Source: an uncultured Sphingomonadaceae bacterium
GTDB lineage: Bacteria; Pseudomonadota; Alphaproteobacteria; Sphingomonadales; Sphingomonadaceae
Direction of reading: 5' to 3'
Length of the DNA stretch: 25,954 nucleotides
Assembly: GCA_938003725.1 (NCBI GenBank)
Contig: CALKXX010000079.1
Location: 1 to 25,954, forward strand
The position numbers were made by a program, and so were the translations under genes. Position 1 is the stretch's first letter. Each line of letters opens with the position of its first letter. A model generated the notes under the pieces. That model was not told where the DNA came from. It was given only the letters and a program-made list of their open reading frames with translations, and ran no database searches. This document shows, piece after piece, positions 12,895 to 20,505 of the stretch.

Positions 12895-15471
12895 ATGACG
12901 AAAAACGGATTCGGAAAAACTCTATTGGCCGGGGCGGCGCTGGGTGCGTTATATTCACCCGCTTATGCTCAGGATGCGGATGGCGCTGAAGATAATGTCA
13001 TTATCGTTACGGCCAACAAAAGAGAGCAAAACCTTCAGGAAACGCCGATAGCAATATCTACGCTTTCGAGCGAAGCCATTGAATTGCAGGGCATTAGCGA
13101 AACACGCGATTTAAGCGGGCTGGCACCGAATGTTTCGGTCAATGGCGGCACCACCAATGCGACAGCATCGGTCATTACAATTCGCGGCATTCCAACCAAT
13201 GCAGATGAAACTCAGGGTTTTGATTCGCCAATCGGACTCTATCTGGATGGCGTTTATCTGGCGCGTTCGTCGGCCTCTTCGTTCGAGGTGGCAGACATTG
13301 AACGAATAGAGGTGCTGCGCGGTCCGCAAGGAACGTTATTTGGACGCAACACGACCGGCGGTGCAGTGAACTTTATCACAAAGGCTCCTAGTGAAGAAGC
13401 CAGTGCAAAAGTGAAACTGGGCTATGGCAATTACAATCAGCAACAAGCCCGGATCATTTTGAACAGTGGTACTGTTTTCGGTTCTGGCCGTTTTTCTTTG
13501 GGATATTTGTATAAGAAGCGGAACGGTGTCGTCGACAATATTTTGCAGCCGAACAGCCGCCTCGATCCTGGTGGGAACGAGACGCACGGGGCAAGATTGG
13601 CATTTGAAATAGATATTACCGACAATCTTAAACTAACGAACATCGCCGATTGGACCAGAATCGACGGCGTTCCGCACGCGAATCAGCTATCTGGAGTAGG
13701 TGATGGCGTATTCCGTCCCAATGTAAATATTGATGGAAATGTTTTTGCGCAGGTGCAACCGGCAAATGTAGGCGGATATTTGGCCAATGCGACCGCGTTG
13801 GAGCCACAATGCGGTGCACCGCTGGCGAGTGTGCAGCGCGCACGACTTGATTCAATTTGTTTGGAAAATGCAGGGCTGTCTACCGATACTGTTCGCGGCA
13901 ACATGACGCGTTTGGAACTCGACCTGGATACCGTAACCGTACGCTCCACCACCGCATTTCGTGGTTGGAACAATACGATCCGGGGCAGTGATCTTGATGG
14001 TTTGGGCACAATTTCCGGCCCTGCTTTTGACCAAGCAACTACGTTTAACGGCCTACCGGCATCGATCACAGGCTTTCTCGTTCCGCCATTTAGCGGCGCT
14101 ATGAATCCAACCGCGCTGTTTTTACAGAGCCAAGCCGTTCCCACGACGACACAGCCATTGTTCCAGGCGGAAAATGACCGGGAACAAAGTCAGTTCAGTC
14201 AGGAAATCGAAATTGTTGGCGGCACTGGTACAAGCTTTGAATGGGTGCTCGGCGGATTTTACTTTCGCGAAACCGGTTCTGAGCTAAATCCGCAAACATT
14301 CGGCTTCATCCTGGATACTAACCAAGCGGTATTTAGCGATGCCAATTTTGGTCCGGCCTTTGGAGCCGGTTTGCGGGCCGCGAATACCGCAAACGGAACG
14401 CAGTTCCGCTCCGTGGTTCAAGCCTCGACTTTGGGATATAGCGTGAGGGGAGAATCCTACGCAATTTACGGTCAAGGTACGTACCGTCCCGGCGGCGAAG
14501 ACGGACCTTTGGGCATCACGCTCGGCCTTCGCTATTCGTGGGATGAAAAAGAGATGGCAGTCTCTCAAAATGGTGCGGTCCCATTTGCCACACCAGAGGA
14601 ACTCGCACTGAACTCCGGCTCAGTGAATTTTAGCGAGCCAACGGGTCATTTCACAATAGATTATCGCGCGAATGATGATGTCAATCTCTATGCGCGGGCA
14701 GCAAGAGGGTATCGCTCCGGCGGTTTCAATGCGCGCCAATCGACCAGCGTTGCCAACAATGTCGGCTTGATCCCGTTTAATGAGGAAAAAATTACCTCCT
14801 TTGAACTTGGTGCCAAGACACAGTTGATTCCCGGCCTGACTTTGAACGGAGCAGTGTTCTACAATATCTATGATGACCAACAGGCAACCGTTCCCATTCC
14901 AATTGTTGGCGGCGGTAGCTTTGGTACACAGATTGTAAATGCCGGTGAGACGAACTATATTGGTGTCGAATTGGAGGCGCGTTGGCAGATTACCGATGCC
15001 TTCTCAATCGATGGTTCATTTGGCTATGTAAATGCTGATACCCAAGAATTCCCGTCAGTTGATGTGAACGGGGTGACGCAAAATATTGCTTCGGCATTTA
15101 TCCCCGGAAACTCTCCATCAACGACCGCAAACGGGGGAATAACCTATAGCGCGCCGATTGGGAATGGCGACACCCGCTTAACCGCTCGTGTGGGTGCCAG
15201 CCATGTTTCATCAGTCATCTTTTTTGGCAACCCTCTGACCTCACCATTCCAACAGGAAACCAGAGGCGGAGCGCGCACTTTGGTTGATGCACAGTTGCGA
15301 TTGGATGATATCAATCTGGGCGGAGCGGAATTCTCGCTGCAGCTTTGGGGCAAAAATATTCTTGATAAAGCATATGTCTCACGCGGCATTGACTTTGGAC
15401 AGCTCGGCTTTGGATCGGTCATTTACGGTGATCCGGCAACATATGGTGTTAGTTTAGAAATAGAATTTTGA
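12895..15471 (+). CDS. TonB-dependent outer membrane receptor
   Basis: This 858-residue outer-membrane beta-barrel transporter takes up large or hydrophobic ligands using TonB energy. It has a Sec signal peptide ending at about Ala25 (PAYA-Q) and a TonB-box-like DNVIIVTA at 33-40. The plug domain contains ITIRGIPTN, VDGVY-type LYLDGVYLARS and IERIEVLRGPQGTLFGRNTTGGAVNFITKAP. The barrel ends in a C-terminal aromatic SLEIEF, and a possible disulphide lies in an outer loop. ATG 12895 is chosen because GGGGAGG lies about 9 nt upstream; an in-frame TTG at 12814 is unlikely. Receptors of this subgroup in sphingomonads commonly sit with catabolic genes, and here a BVMO operon converges on it. Substrate unknown. 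Confidence 0.96.
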   Translation: MTKNGFGKTLLAGAALGALYSPAYAQDADGAEDNVIIVTANKREQNLQETPIAISTLSSEAIELQGISETRDLSGLAPNVSVNGGTTNATASVITIRGIPTNADETQGFDSPIGLYLDGVYLARSSASSFEVADIERIEVLRGPQGTLFGRNTTGGAVNFITKAPSEEASAKVKLGYGNYNQQQARIILNSGTVFGSGRFSLGYLYKKRNGVVDNILQPNSRLDPGGNETHGARLAFEIDITDNLKLTNIADWTRIDGVPHANQLSGVGDGVFRPNVNIDGNVFAQVQPANVGGYLANATALEPQCGAPLASVQRARLDSICLENAGLSTDTVRGNMTRLELDLDTVTVRSTTAFRGWNNTIRGSDLDGLGTISGPAFDQATTFNGLPASITGFLVPPFSGAMNPTALFLQSQAVPTTTQPLFQAENDREQSQFSQEIEIVGGTGTSFEWVLGGFYFRETGSELNPQTFGFILDTNQAVFSDANFGPAFGAGLRAANTANGTQFRSVVQASTLGYSVRGESYAIYGQGTYRPGGEDGPLGITLGLRYSWDEKEMAVSQNGAVPFATPEELALNSGSVNFSEPTGHFTIDYRANDDVNLYARAARGYRSGGFNARQSTSVANNVGLIPFNEEKITSFELGAKTQLIPGLTLNGAVFYNIYDDQQATVPIPIVGGGSFGTQIVNAGETNYIGVELEARWQITDAFSIDGSFGYVNADTQEFPSVDVNGVTQNIASAFIPGNSPSTTANGGITYSAPIGNGDTRLTARVGASHVSSVIFFGNPLTSPFQQETRGGARTLVDAQLRLDDINLGGAEFSLQLWGKNILDKAYVSRGIDFGQLGFGSVIYGDPATYGVSLEIEF

Positions 15472-15480
15472 TCATCCTCC

Positions 15481-15494
15481 CATTTGATCAAATG
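15481..15494. repeat. Perfect 14-bp palindrome
   Basis: CATTTGATCAAATG is an uninterrupted palindrome just after the receptor stop and before the terminator stem. Its CATTTG/CAAATG halves match the half-sites of the spaced repeat upstream of the same gene. Confidence 0.5.
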
Positions 15495-15496
15495 AA

Positions 15497-15532
15497 AAGG
15501 CCGGAAAGTGACAAGCTCTCCGGCCTTTTTTT
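15497..15532. terminator. Rho-independent terminator between the receptor and the catabolic operon
   Basis: A 9-bp GC-rich stem (AAGGCCGGA / TCCGGCCTT), extended by two pairs after one mismatch, is followed by a seven-T run on the plus strand. Four A upstream of the stem may allow weaker termination of the convergent operon that ends at 15540. Confidence 0.9.
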
Positions 15533-15539
15533 ATAGAAG

Positions 15540-16292
15540 CTAGGCAGCGGTGGCACCGCCATCGACGACCAACGGGTGACCAGTAACAAAACTGGCCTGA
15601 TCGGAGCACATCCAGACGATCGCGCTGGCGATTTCCTCTGGTTGACCCAATCGCTTCATCGGTGTCATCCCCTCCATTGTCGTCCTAATCTCTGGATTCT
15701 GTGAAACTATGTCCGTCATCGGCGTTTCAATGACGCCAGGGCAGATGCAATTGACGCGAATACCAGATTCTGCCCACCTAAGAGCGGCGTGACGCGTAAG
15801 CCCGACCACACCATGTTTGCCCGCTGTATAAGCAGCTTGCATAGGGTTGCCGACCAGCCCCATAATTGATGACGTATTGACGATTGCCCCGCCACCGGTG
15901 GTCAGCATAGCCTCAACCTCTGCCTTCATACACAGCATGACACCGGTCAGGTTGACGCTTAGGCTTTGGTCCCAAACATCCTGTTCATATTCATCTTTCT
16001 GGATGTCATTTATGCCTGCATTATTGGCTGCGAAATTCAGCTGACCATATTCGGAGACAGCTCGGGCAATCAGCGCCTTTACATCGACCTCATCGGCAAC
16101 ATTGCATCGTTGAAAAATAGCTTTGCCGCCTTGATCGGTGATGAGTTTGGCGGTCTCTTCTCCTTTTTCCTCTTGCACGTCAGATACCACAACCGATGCT
16201 TCGGATTGTGCAAATGCAAGCGCGGTAGCGCGGCCAATGCCGCCACTGGCTCCCGTTACGATTGCTACTTTTCCGTCCATTCCATAATTCAT
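15540..16292 (-). CDS. Short-chain dehydrogenase/reductase, FabG/cyclic-alcohol dehydrogenase type (last gene of the operon)
   Basis: This 250-residue classical SDR has cofactor loop TGASGGIG at 13-20, Asp38 after strand two (favouring NAD+), Asn-Asn-Ala-Gly at 90-93, Ser142, Tyr155 and Lys159 (YTAGK), and the C-terminal VTGHPLVVDGG typical of the FabG/cyclopentanol dehydrogenase/glucose dehydrogenase group. It probably interconverts a secondary alcohol and ketone in the pathway encoded by the operon, for example making the ketone used by the monooxygenase. A G-rich ribosome-binding site (GGGGGGA) precedes ATG 16292. It is 39 bp downstream of the hydrolase gene and ends just before a bidirectional terminator. 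Confidence 0.94.
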   Translation of the reverse strand: MNYGMDGKVAIVTGASGGIGRATALAFAQSEASVVVSDVQEEKGEETAKLITDQGGKAIFQRCNVADEVDVKALIARAVSEYGQLNFAANNAGINDIQKDEYEQDVWDQSLSVNLTGVMLCMKAEVEAMLTTGGGAIVNTSSIMGLVGNPMQAAYTAGKHGVVGLTRHAALRWAESGIRVNCICPGVIETPMTDIVSQNPEIRTTMEGMTPMKRLGQPEEIASAIVWMCSDQASFVTGHPLVVDGGATAA

Positions 16293-16331
16293 GACTTTCC
16301 CCCCAAATGCCGATAGTTATTGATTGCAATC

Positions 16332-17243
16332 TTATTTGCCAAAGGCACCGCGCAATGCATCCGCCGCCGCGGACACCGCTTCATCAGCCAAGGGGACCAA
16401 TCCGAACAGACTGGCAAATCCGTGTATCGCTCCTGGATAGCTGTGCAATGTTACATTGGTACCTGCCTCTTCCAAGGATGCGGCATAGGCGATGCCTTCA
16501 TCGCGCAGTGGATCATTGCCGGCAATGATGATTGTCGCTGACGCTACGCCTGGTGCAATCGATGCGGCAGCCGGTGACGCGCGCGGGTCGTTGCGCAATG
16601 CCCCCGGCGCATATTGATCCCAATACCAGCGCATCTGTGCGGCAGATAGAAACCCCGGATGATCGTCATCAAATGACGGGGCTGAACAACCGCTATCGAC
16701 GGCGGGATAGAATAATAGCTGGTGAGTGACGGCAGCATCCCCTGCAGCAGCCTGTGCTAATGCGGCGGCCAAGTTACCGCCAGCACTGTCGCCCGCCAAA
16801 GCAATTCGGTGTACATCTATGCCAAGCGTCTTTTGCTGTTTCTTTAGCCAATGAAAGGACAATAAAGCGTCCTCCCAAGCGGCTGGAAACGGGTGTTCTG
16901 GTGCCAGACGATAGTCCACCGAAACAACCGCGCAATTGGCTTTAACCGCGAGAATGGCCGAAAGCCTATCATGGGTATCCAGCGTCCCGTGCACCCAGCC
17001 GCCGCCGTGGAAGAACAGAACCACGGGCAGTATCTCACCCGGTGCGGGGTGATAGAACCGGGCGGGCAGAACAGTATCTTGTTCCTCAATCGATATGTCG
17101 CGCCGATCCGCTATTTCTATCGGCGGTGCGGGGATTGACGTATCCAGCATGGCGCGCAAGGATGTTGCATCAAGCGGGTCGGGCAGCTGAAAGCCGCCCT
17201 CGATCATTGCCTGGAGCATGGCTTGTATAGGAGGATCGATCAT
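16332..17243 (-). CDS. Alpha/beta hydrolase, HSL-type (family IV) carboxylesterase
   Basis: This 303-residue serine hydrolase has oxyanion-hole motif HGGGW at 79-83 and nucleophile Ser153 in GDSAGG. The acid is Asp244 (AGNDPLRDEG) and the base His274 (HGFASLF). This is the hormone-sensitive-lipase/bacterial esterase family, acting on small acyl esters and lactones in the cytoplasm. It follows the Baeyer-Villiger-type monooxygenase gene by 39 bp, so hydrolysis of the ester or lactone product of that enzyme is the natural inference. The start at 17243 is the first Met in frame and precedes the conserved cap helix. Confidence 0.94.
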   Translation of the reverse strand: MIDPPIQAMLQAMIEGGFQLPDPLDATSLRAMLDTSIPAPPIEIADRRDISIEEQDTVLPARFYHPAPGEILPVVLFFHGGGWVHGTLDTHDRLSAILAVKANCAVVSVDYRLAPEHPFPAAWEDALLSFHWLKKQQKTLGIDVHRIALAGDSAGGNLAAALAQAAAGDAAVTHQLLFYPAVDSGCSAPSFDDDHPGFLSAAQMRWYWDQYAPGALRNDPRASPAAASIAPGVASATIIIAGNDPLRDEGIAYAASLEEAGTNVTLHSYPGAIHGFASLFGLVPLADEAVSAAADALRGAFGK

Positions 17244-17282
17244 AGAATGTGGGCTTCCTCTGTTGGCGAAAAGGGTAGGGGG

Positions 17283-18896
17283 TCAGCTTCTCAAAAAACC
17301 TTCATAGTCATTTTTTACAGCACCTTCACACAGTGCGCGATATCTTGGGAAACCGCCGACATAGATCATGAAGCCGCCTTTTTTCCCGTCTATATTCTTA
17401 CCATTATACCAGCTGTCCGCGAGATCGTAGACGGTATGGGAGGCCGCGCCATTGACTTCGGCTGCCCAGCTCTGTTCGGCTGCTTCCGTCGTATCGATCC
17501 GGGCATAGCCATCATTTTCAAGATCACCAATAACACCTGCGACAAAATCAACCTGCCACTCGCCCGAGGTGATCATTTGCGCCAGAGCTCCGGGTGAAAG
17601 CGGCCCGTGGATCATGAAAAGATTGGGAAAACCTGCCACCATGAATCCATAAGCGGTGGTAGGGCCGTCCCGCCATTTGTCTCTCAGGTTGATCCCGTTC
17701 GCACCCTGAATATCGATACGGTTAAGCGCGCCCGTTAGCGCGTCAAACCCGGTTGCCGTGACGATTACATCCAGATCATGGGAGGCGTCAGTCGTTTTAA
17801 GTCCCGTCTCGGTAAACGCAGTGATGGGTGCATCTTTTACATCCACTAGCGATACATTGTCGCGATTATACATCTCATAATATCCGTTATCGATGCACAG
17901 TCTTTTGGCGCCTATCGGATAGTCCTTCGGGCACAATTTTTCGGCCGTTTCCGGGTCATCCACGATATCGCGGATCTTGCCGCGCGCAAATTCGCTGACC
18001 ACATCATTCGCATTGCGATTGGTCATTACATCGGTAAAAGCGACCATCAATTGAAAGGCGCTCTTGGAAGCCCAACCAGCTTCAAGGATTGCGGTTTGTT
18101 CCTCGGGCGTGCATTCGCCAGCAGCTTTGGTGGGATATTCAATCAGGGACACGCCGTACGTGTTGAGTATTTGTGCCCGTCTCTCGCTGTAATTTTCCTT
18201 CCATTCTCGCTCATGTTCCTCGTCCAGAGGGCGGTTGCCCGACGGCATGCTGAACGCTGGTGTCCGCTGAAAGACCGTCAGATGTTTACTGCGTTCGGCC
18301 AGGATCGGGGCCGCTTGAATACTGGTCGAACCCGTGCCGATGATACCCACGCGTTTATCTTTCAGGTCCAGCGGCTCGTCTGGCCATTGGGTCGTGTGAT
18401 AAATCTCGCCGGTATATGCGTCCCGGCCCGGCCAATCCGGCATATTCGGCGCAGAAAGCGCTCCTGTGGCGGCGATGATATATTTGCAGATGACATGGTC
18501 ACCATTTTCAGAATGCACATGCCAGCGATTGGTGTCAGCATCAAACCGCAGTGATTTTACCGCGTTCGAGAGCCGAATATCTTTGCGCAGATCAAACCGA
18601 TCGGCGACATGGTTTGCGTACCGCTCCAGATCAGGCTGTGCGGAGAAATATTCTGGCCATTTCCATTCCTGCTGAAGCTCCTCGTCAAAGCTGTAGGAAT
18701 ATTCCACGCTCTCGATATCGACACGCGCCCCGGGGTAGCGATTCCAGTACCAGGTGCCACCCACACCGTCGCCTGCCTCAAAGCACACAATTTTATATTT
18801 TTCGCGAAATTTATGGACCGCATATAGTCCCGAGAACCCGGCTCCGATGATGGCGATATCTAACTCTTCTGCACGTTCCGCCATTTTACTGTCCAT
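17283..18896 (-). CDS. Baeyer-Villiger-type flavin monooxygenase (class B, PAMO/CHMO-like)
   Basis: This FAD/NADPH enzyme inserts oxygen next to a ketone carbonyl. Numbering from ATG 18896 (537 residues): FAD Rossmann loop GAGFSGL at 18-24, followed by GGTWYWNRYPGARVDIES as in phenylacetone monooxygenase. The BVMO fingerprint YTGEIYHTTQWP is at 161-172 (Tyr in place of the first Phe), and the NADPH loop GTGSTS at 187-192. Arg332 in GAKRL, before GYYEMYNRDNV, corresponds to catalytic Arg337 of PAMO. The C-terminal half (TGFDALTGAL, AGFPNLF) also follows PAMO closely. ATG 18884, one base after the upstream SDR stop, is an alternative start; both imply translational coupling. The first-Phe change is the only departure seen. 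Confidence 0.94.
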   Translation of the reverse strand: MDSKMAERAEELDIAIIGAGFSGLYAVHKFREKYKIVCFEAGDGVGGTWYWNRYPGARVDIESVEYSYSFDEELQQEWKWPEYFSAQPDLERYANHVADRFDLRKDIRLSNAVKSLRFDADTNRWHVHSENGDHVICKYIIAATGALSAPNMPDWPGRDAYTGEIYHTTQWPDEPLDLKDKRVGIIGTGSTSIQAAPILAERSKHLTVFQRTPAFSMPSGNRPLDEEHEREWKENYSERRAQILNTYGVSLIEYPTKAAGECTPEEQTAILEAGWASKSAFQLMVAFTDVMTNRNANDVVSEFARGKIRDIVDDPETAEKLCPKDYPIGAKRLCIDNGYYEMYNRDNVSLVDVKDAPITAFTETGLKTTDASHDLDVIVTATGFDALTGALNRIDIQGANGINLRDKWRDGPTTAYGFMVAGFPNLFMIHGPLSPGALAQMITSGEWQVDFVAGVIGDLENDGYARIDTTEAAEQSWAAEVNGAASHTVYDLADSWYNGKNIDGKKGGFMIYVGGFPRYRALCEGAVKNDYEGFLRS

Positions 18897-19689
18897 CGCC
18901 GCTGGTGAAGTCAAAGCTGACCGGAGGCGTTCGTCCCAAAATCATTTCGGTTCGCTCTTGTAGAGCAGTATCCAATATTTCCGGTTGCGGAATGATCCAG
19001 TATTCGCCGCGATCAATCGCTGCAAAGACCAGCGGAGCAAACTCGTCAGGCGTCATGCCGTGCGCGTCATTCATCCCGCGCATCACGGTCATAAATTCTG
19101 CGGTTTGCGTTGGCGCCTTTTCATCCATAATTGCACTTTTCACAGGACCGGGTGCGAGCAGTGAAACCTGAACTTTGCTGTCCATCGCGGCCAGTTCGCC
19201 TGCCATGGCCTCGGTGATCGCGACAATCGCGAATTTGGTCGCCGAATACGGTGCCATAAACGTCGATGTCAGAAACCCTCCCACGGAGGATGTGTTGACA
19301 ATTCGCGCCGGGCGGTCCGCCGCGATTAGGCGTGGGACAAAAGCACGCATGACATTCACGGTGCCGCCAATGTTAATGTCGATCGAACGTTGCCAGGTTG
19401 CAGCATCGATTTCCCAACTCAAACCGCTGGAGAGAACGCCTGCATTGTTGAACAAAAGATCGATTTCACCGAACTTGTCGAAAGCCGCATCAGCGAGAGA
19501 CTGGACCTGCGTTTCATCTCGTACATCGGTTGGAACGGCGATAACTTCGGCTGAAAGGCAATCTGCCACTTCTGTCAGCGCAGCGTCATCCCAATCCGCC
19601 AATATGAGTTGCATACCAAGTGATGCCGCATGGCGGGCTAGTCCCGCGCCAATGCCGCTTGCTGCGCCCGTGATGACTGCAACGGTCAT
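18886..19689 (-). CDS. Short-chain dehydrogenase/reductase (third gene of the operon)
   Basis: This 267-residue SDR has cofactor loop TGAASGIG at 7-14, Asp32 after strand two (NAD preference), Asn-Asn-Ala-Gly at 81-84, Ser135, Tyr148 and Lys152 (YSATK). The tail after the substrate loop (YWIIPQPEILDTALQERTEMIL) is longer than in FabG and resembles SDRs acting on larger lipophilic alcohols. It is encoded between the class II aldolase (4-bp overlap at 19686-19689) and the monooxygenase (overlapping or adjacent), a tightly coupled order. It likely oxidises an alcohol released in the pathway or supplies the ketone for the monooxygenase. Confidence 0.93.
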   Translation of the reverse strand: MTVAVITGAASGIGAGLARHAASLGMQLILADWDDAALTEVADCLSAEVIAVPTDVRDETQVQSLADAAFDKFGEIDLLFNNAGVLSSGLSWEIDAATWQRSIDINIGGTVNVMRAFVPRLIAADRPARIVNTSSVGGFLTSTFMAPYSATKFAIVAITEAMAGELAAMDSKVQVSLLAPGPVKSAIMDEKAPTQTAEFMTVMRGMNDAHGMTPDEFAPLVFAAIDRGEYWIIPQPEILDTALQERTEMILGRTPPVSFDFTSGDGQ

Positions 19690-20492
19690 ACTCGGTTCTC
19701 CTTATCTGCATTCGCGCCATCTTCGCCAAGCACGTTTTCGTCCAGACGGATTTCCTTGCGAGCCATTGCTTCCCACATAAACGGGAAACCCAGATCGTCG
19801 GACATTTGAGCTACTTTCAGCGTTTCGGGGTCGGTAACTGGCCGTCCCTCGCCCAACGTCTCAACCTGCCACGCTAACCGGCAGCGGTGTTCCAAGGTGA
19901 TCGCACGCAAATGCGCCTGCCGAATATCCTTAGCGACAACAAACACACCGTGATTTTTTAGAATCGCCCATTTCGCATCGCCCAATGCCGCAGCGGCGGC
20001 CTCTGCTTCCGAAGCGCCATCAACCGTTCCGGCATATTCATCATAGAATACCGGATCACCCTCGACCTGTCCTGACGTCTGGTCATAGATTGGCGGCACC
20101 CGTCCAGAACCAGACCAGACCAATCCCCAACGCGGATGATTGTGGATGACGACTTTCAAGTCATGGCGGCGCTTATGAACCTCCATATGGAGTCCAATAG
20201 CCGGAGTAACATTCCAGTCTCCCTCAACCACTGCGCCTTCGGCATTGACACGAATGATATCATCGGCGGTCAATTCATCCCAAGCTAACTCCCATGGATT
20301 GACCAGAAAGCTGCCGTCTGGTTGCGCTAACGTTACATGCCCTGCGACATGATCGTCATATCCTTCCCGGTGAAGTGCACGGCACAACAGCGCCAATTCT
20401 TGATGCGGCGTCAGTTCCGGAATCAGCGGATATCGGCCTGGCCGCGGCGCAAGTTTTTCAAGCATGGGATTGCTTCTTTTTGGAACCTTCAT
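19686..20492 (-). CDS. Class II aldolase/adducin family protein
   Basis: This 268-residue zinc-dependent lyase family member has a HNH motif at His117-Asn118-His119 (VVIHNHPRW) and His181 in LKNHGVFV as metal ligands. DDHVAGHVTL near 46-55 matches the family's N-terminal substrate loop. The frame is open to 20699, but ATG 20492 is chosen because AGAGGA lies 10 nt upstream and the upstream part overlaps the AtuA-like gene. It follows that gene by 13 bp and overlaps the SDR by 4 bp. Family members cleave or epimerise sugar phosphates, but others decarboxylate or hydrate non-sugar substrates. In this operon a retro-aldol or similar step on a beta-hydroxy intermediate is an inference. Confidence 0.92.
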   Translation of the reverse strand: MKVPKRSNPMLEKLAPRPGRYPLIPELTPHQELALLCRALHREGYDDHVAGHVTLAQPDGSFLVNPWELAWDELTADDIIRVNAEGAVVEGDWNVTPAIGLHMEVHKRRHDLKVVIHNHPRWGLVWSGSGRVPPIYDQTSGQVEGDPVFYDEYAGTVDGASEAEAAAAALGDAKWAILKNHGVFVVAKDIRQAHLRAITLEHRCRLAWQVETLGEGRPVTDPETLKVAQMSDDLGFPFMWEAMARKEIRLDENVLGEDGANADKENRV

Positions 20493-20505
20493 TTTGATAT
20501 TCCTC

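Noticed and set aside
13683..14144. Minus-strand open frame of 153 codons inside the TonB receptor gene
   Set aside because: It lies wholly within a well-supported coding frame, and long antisense frames are expected there by codon bias.
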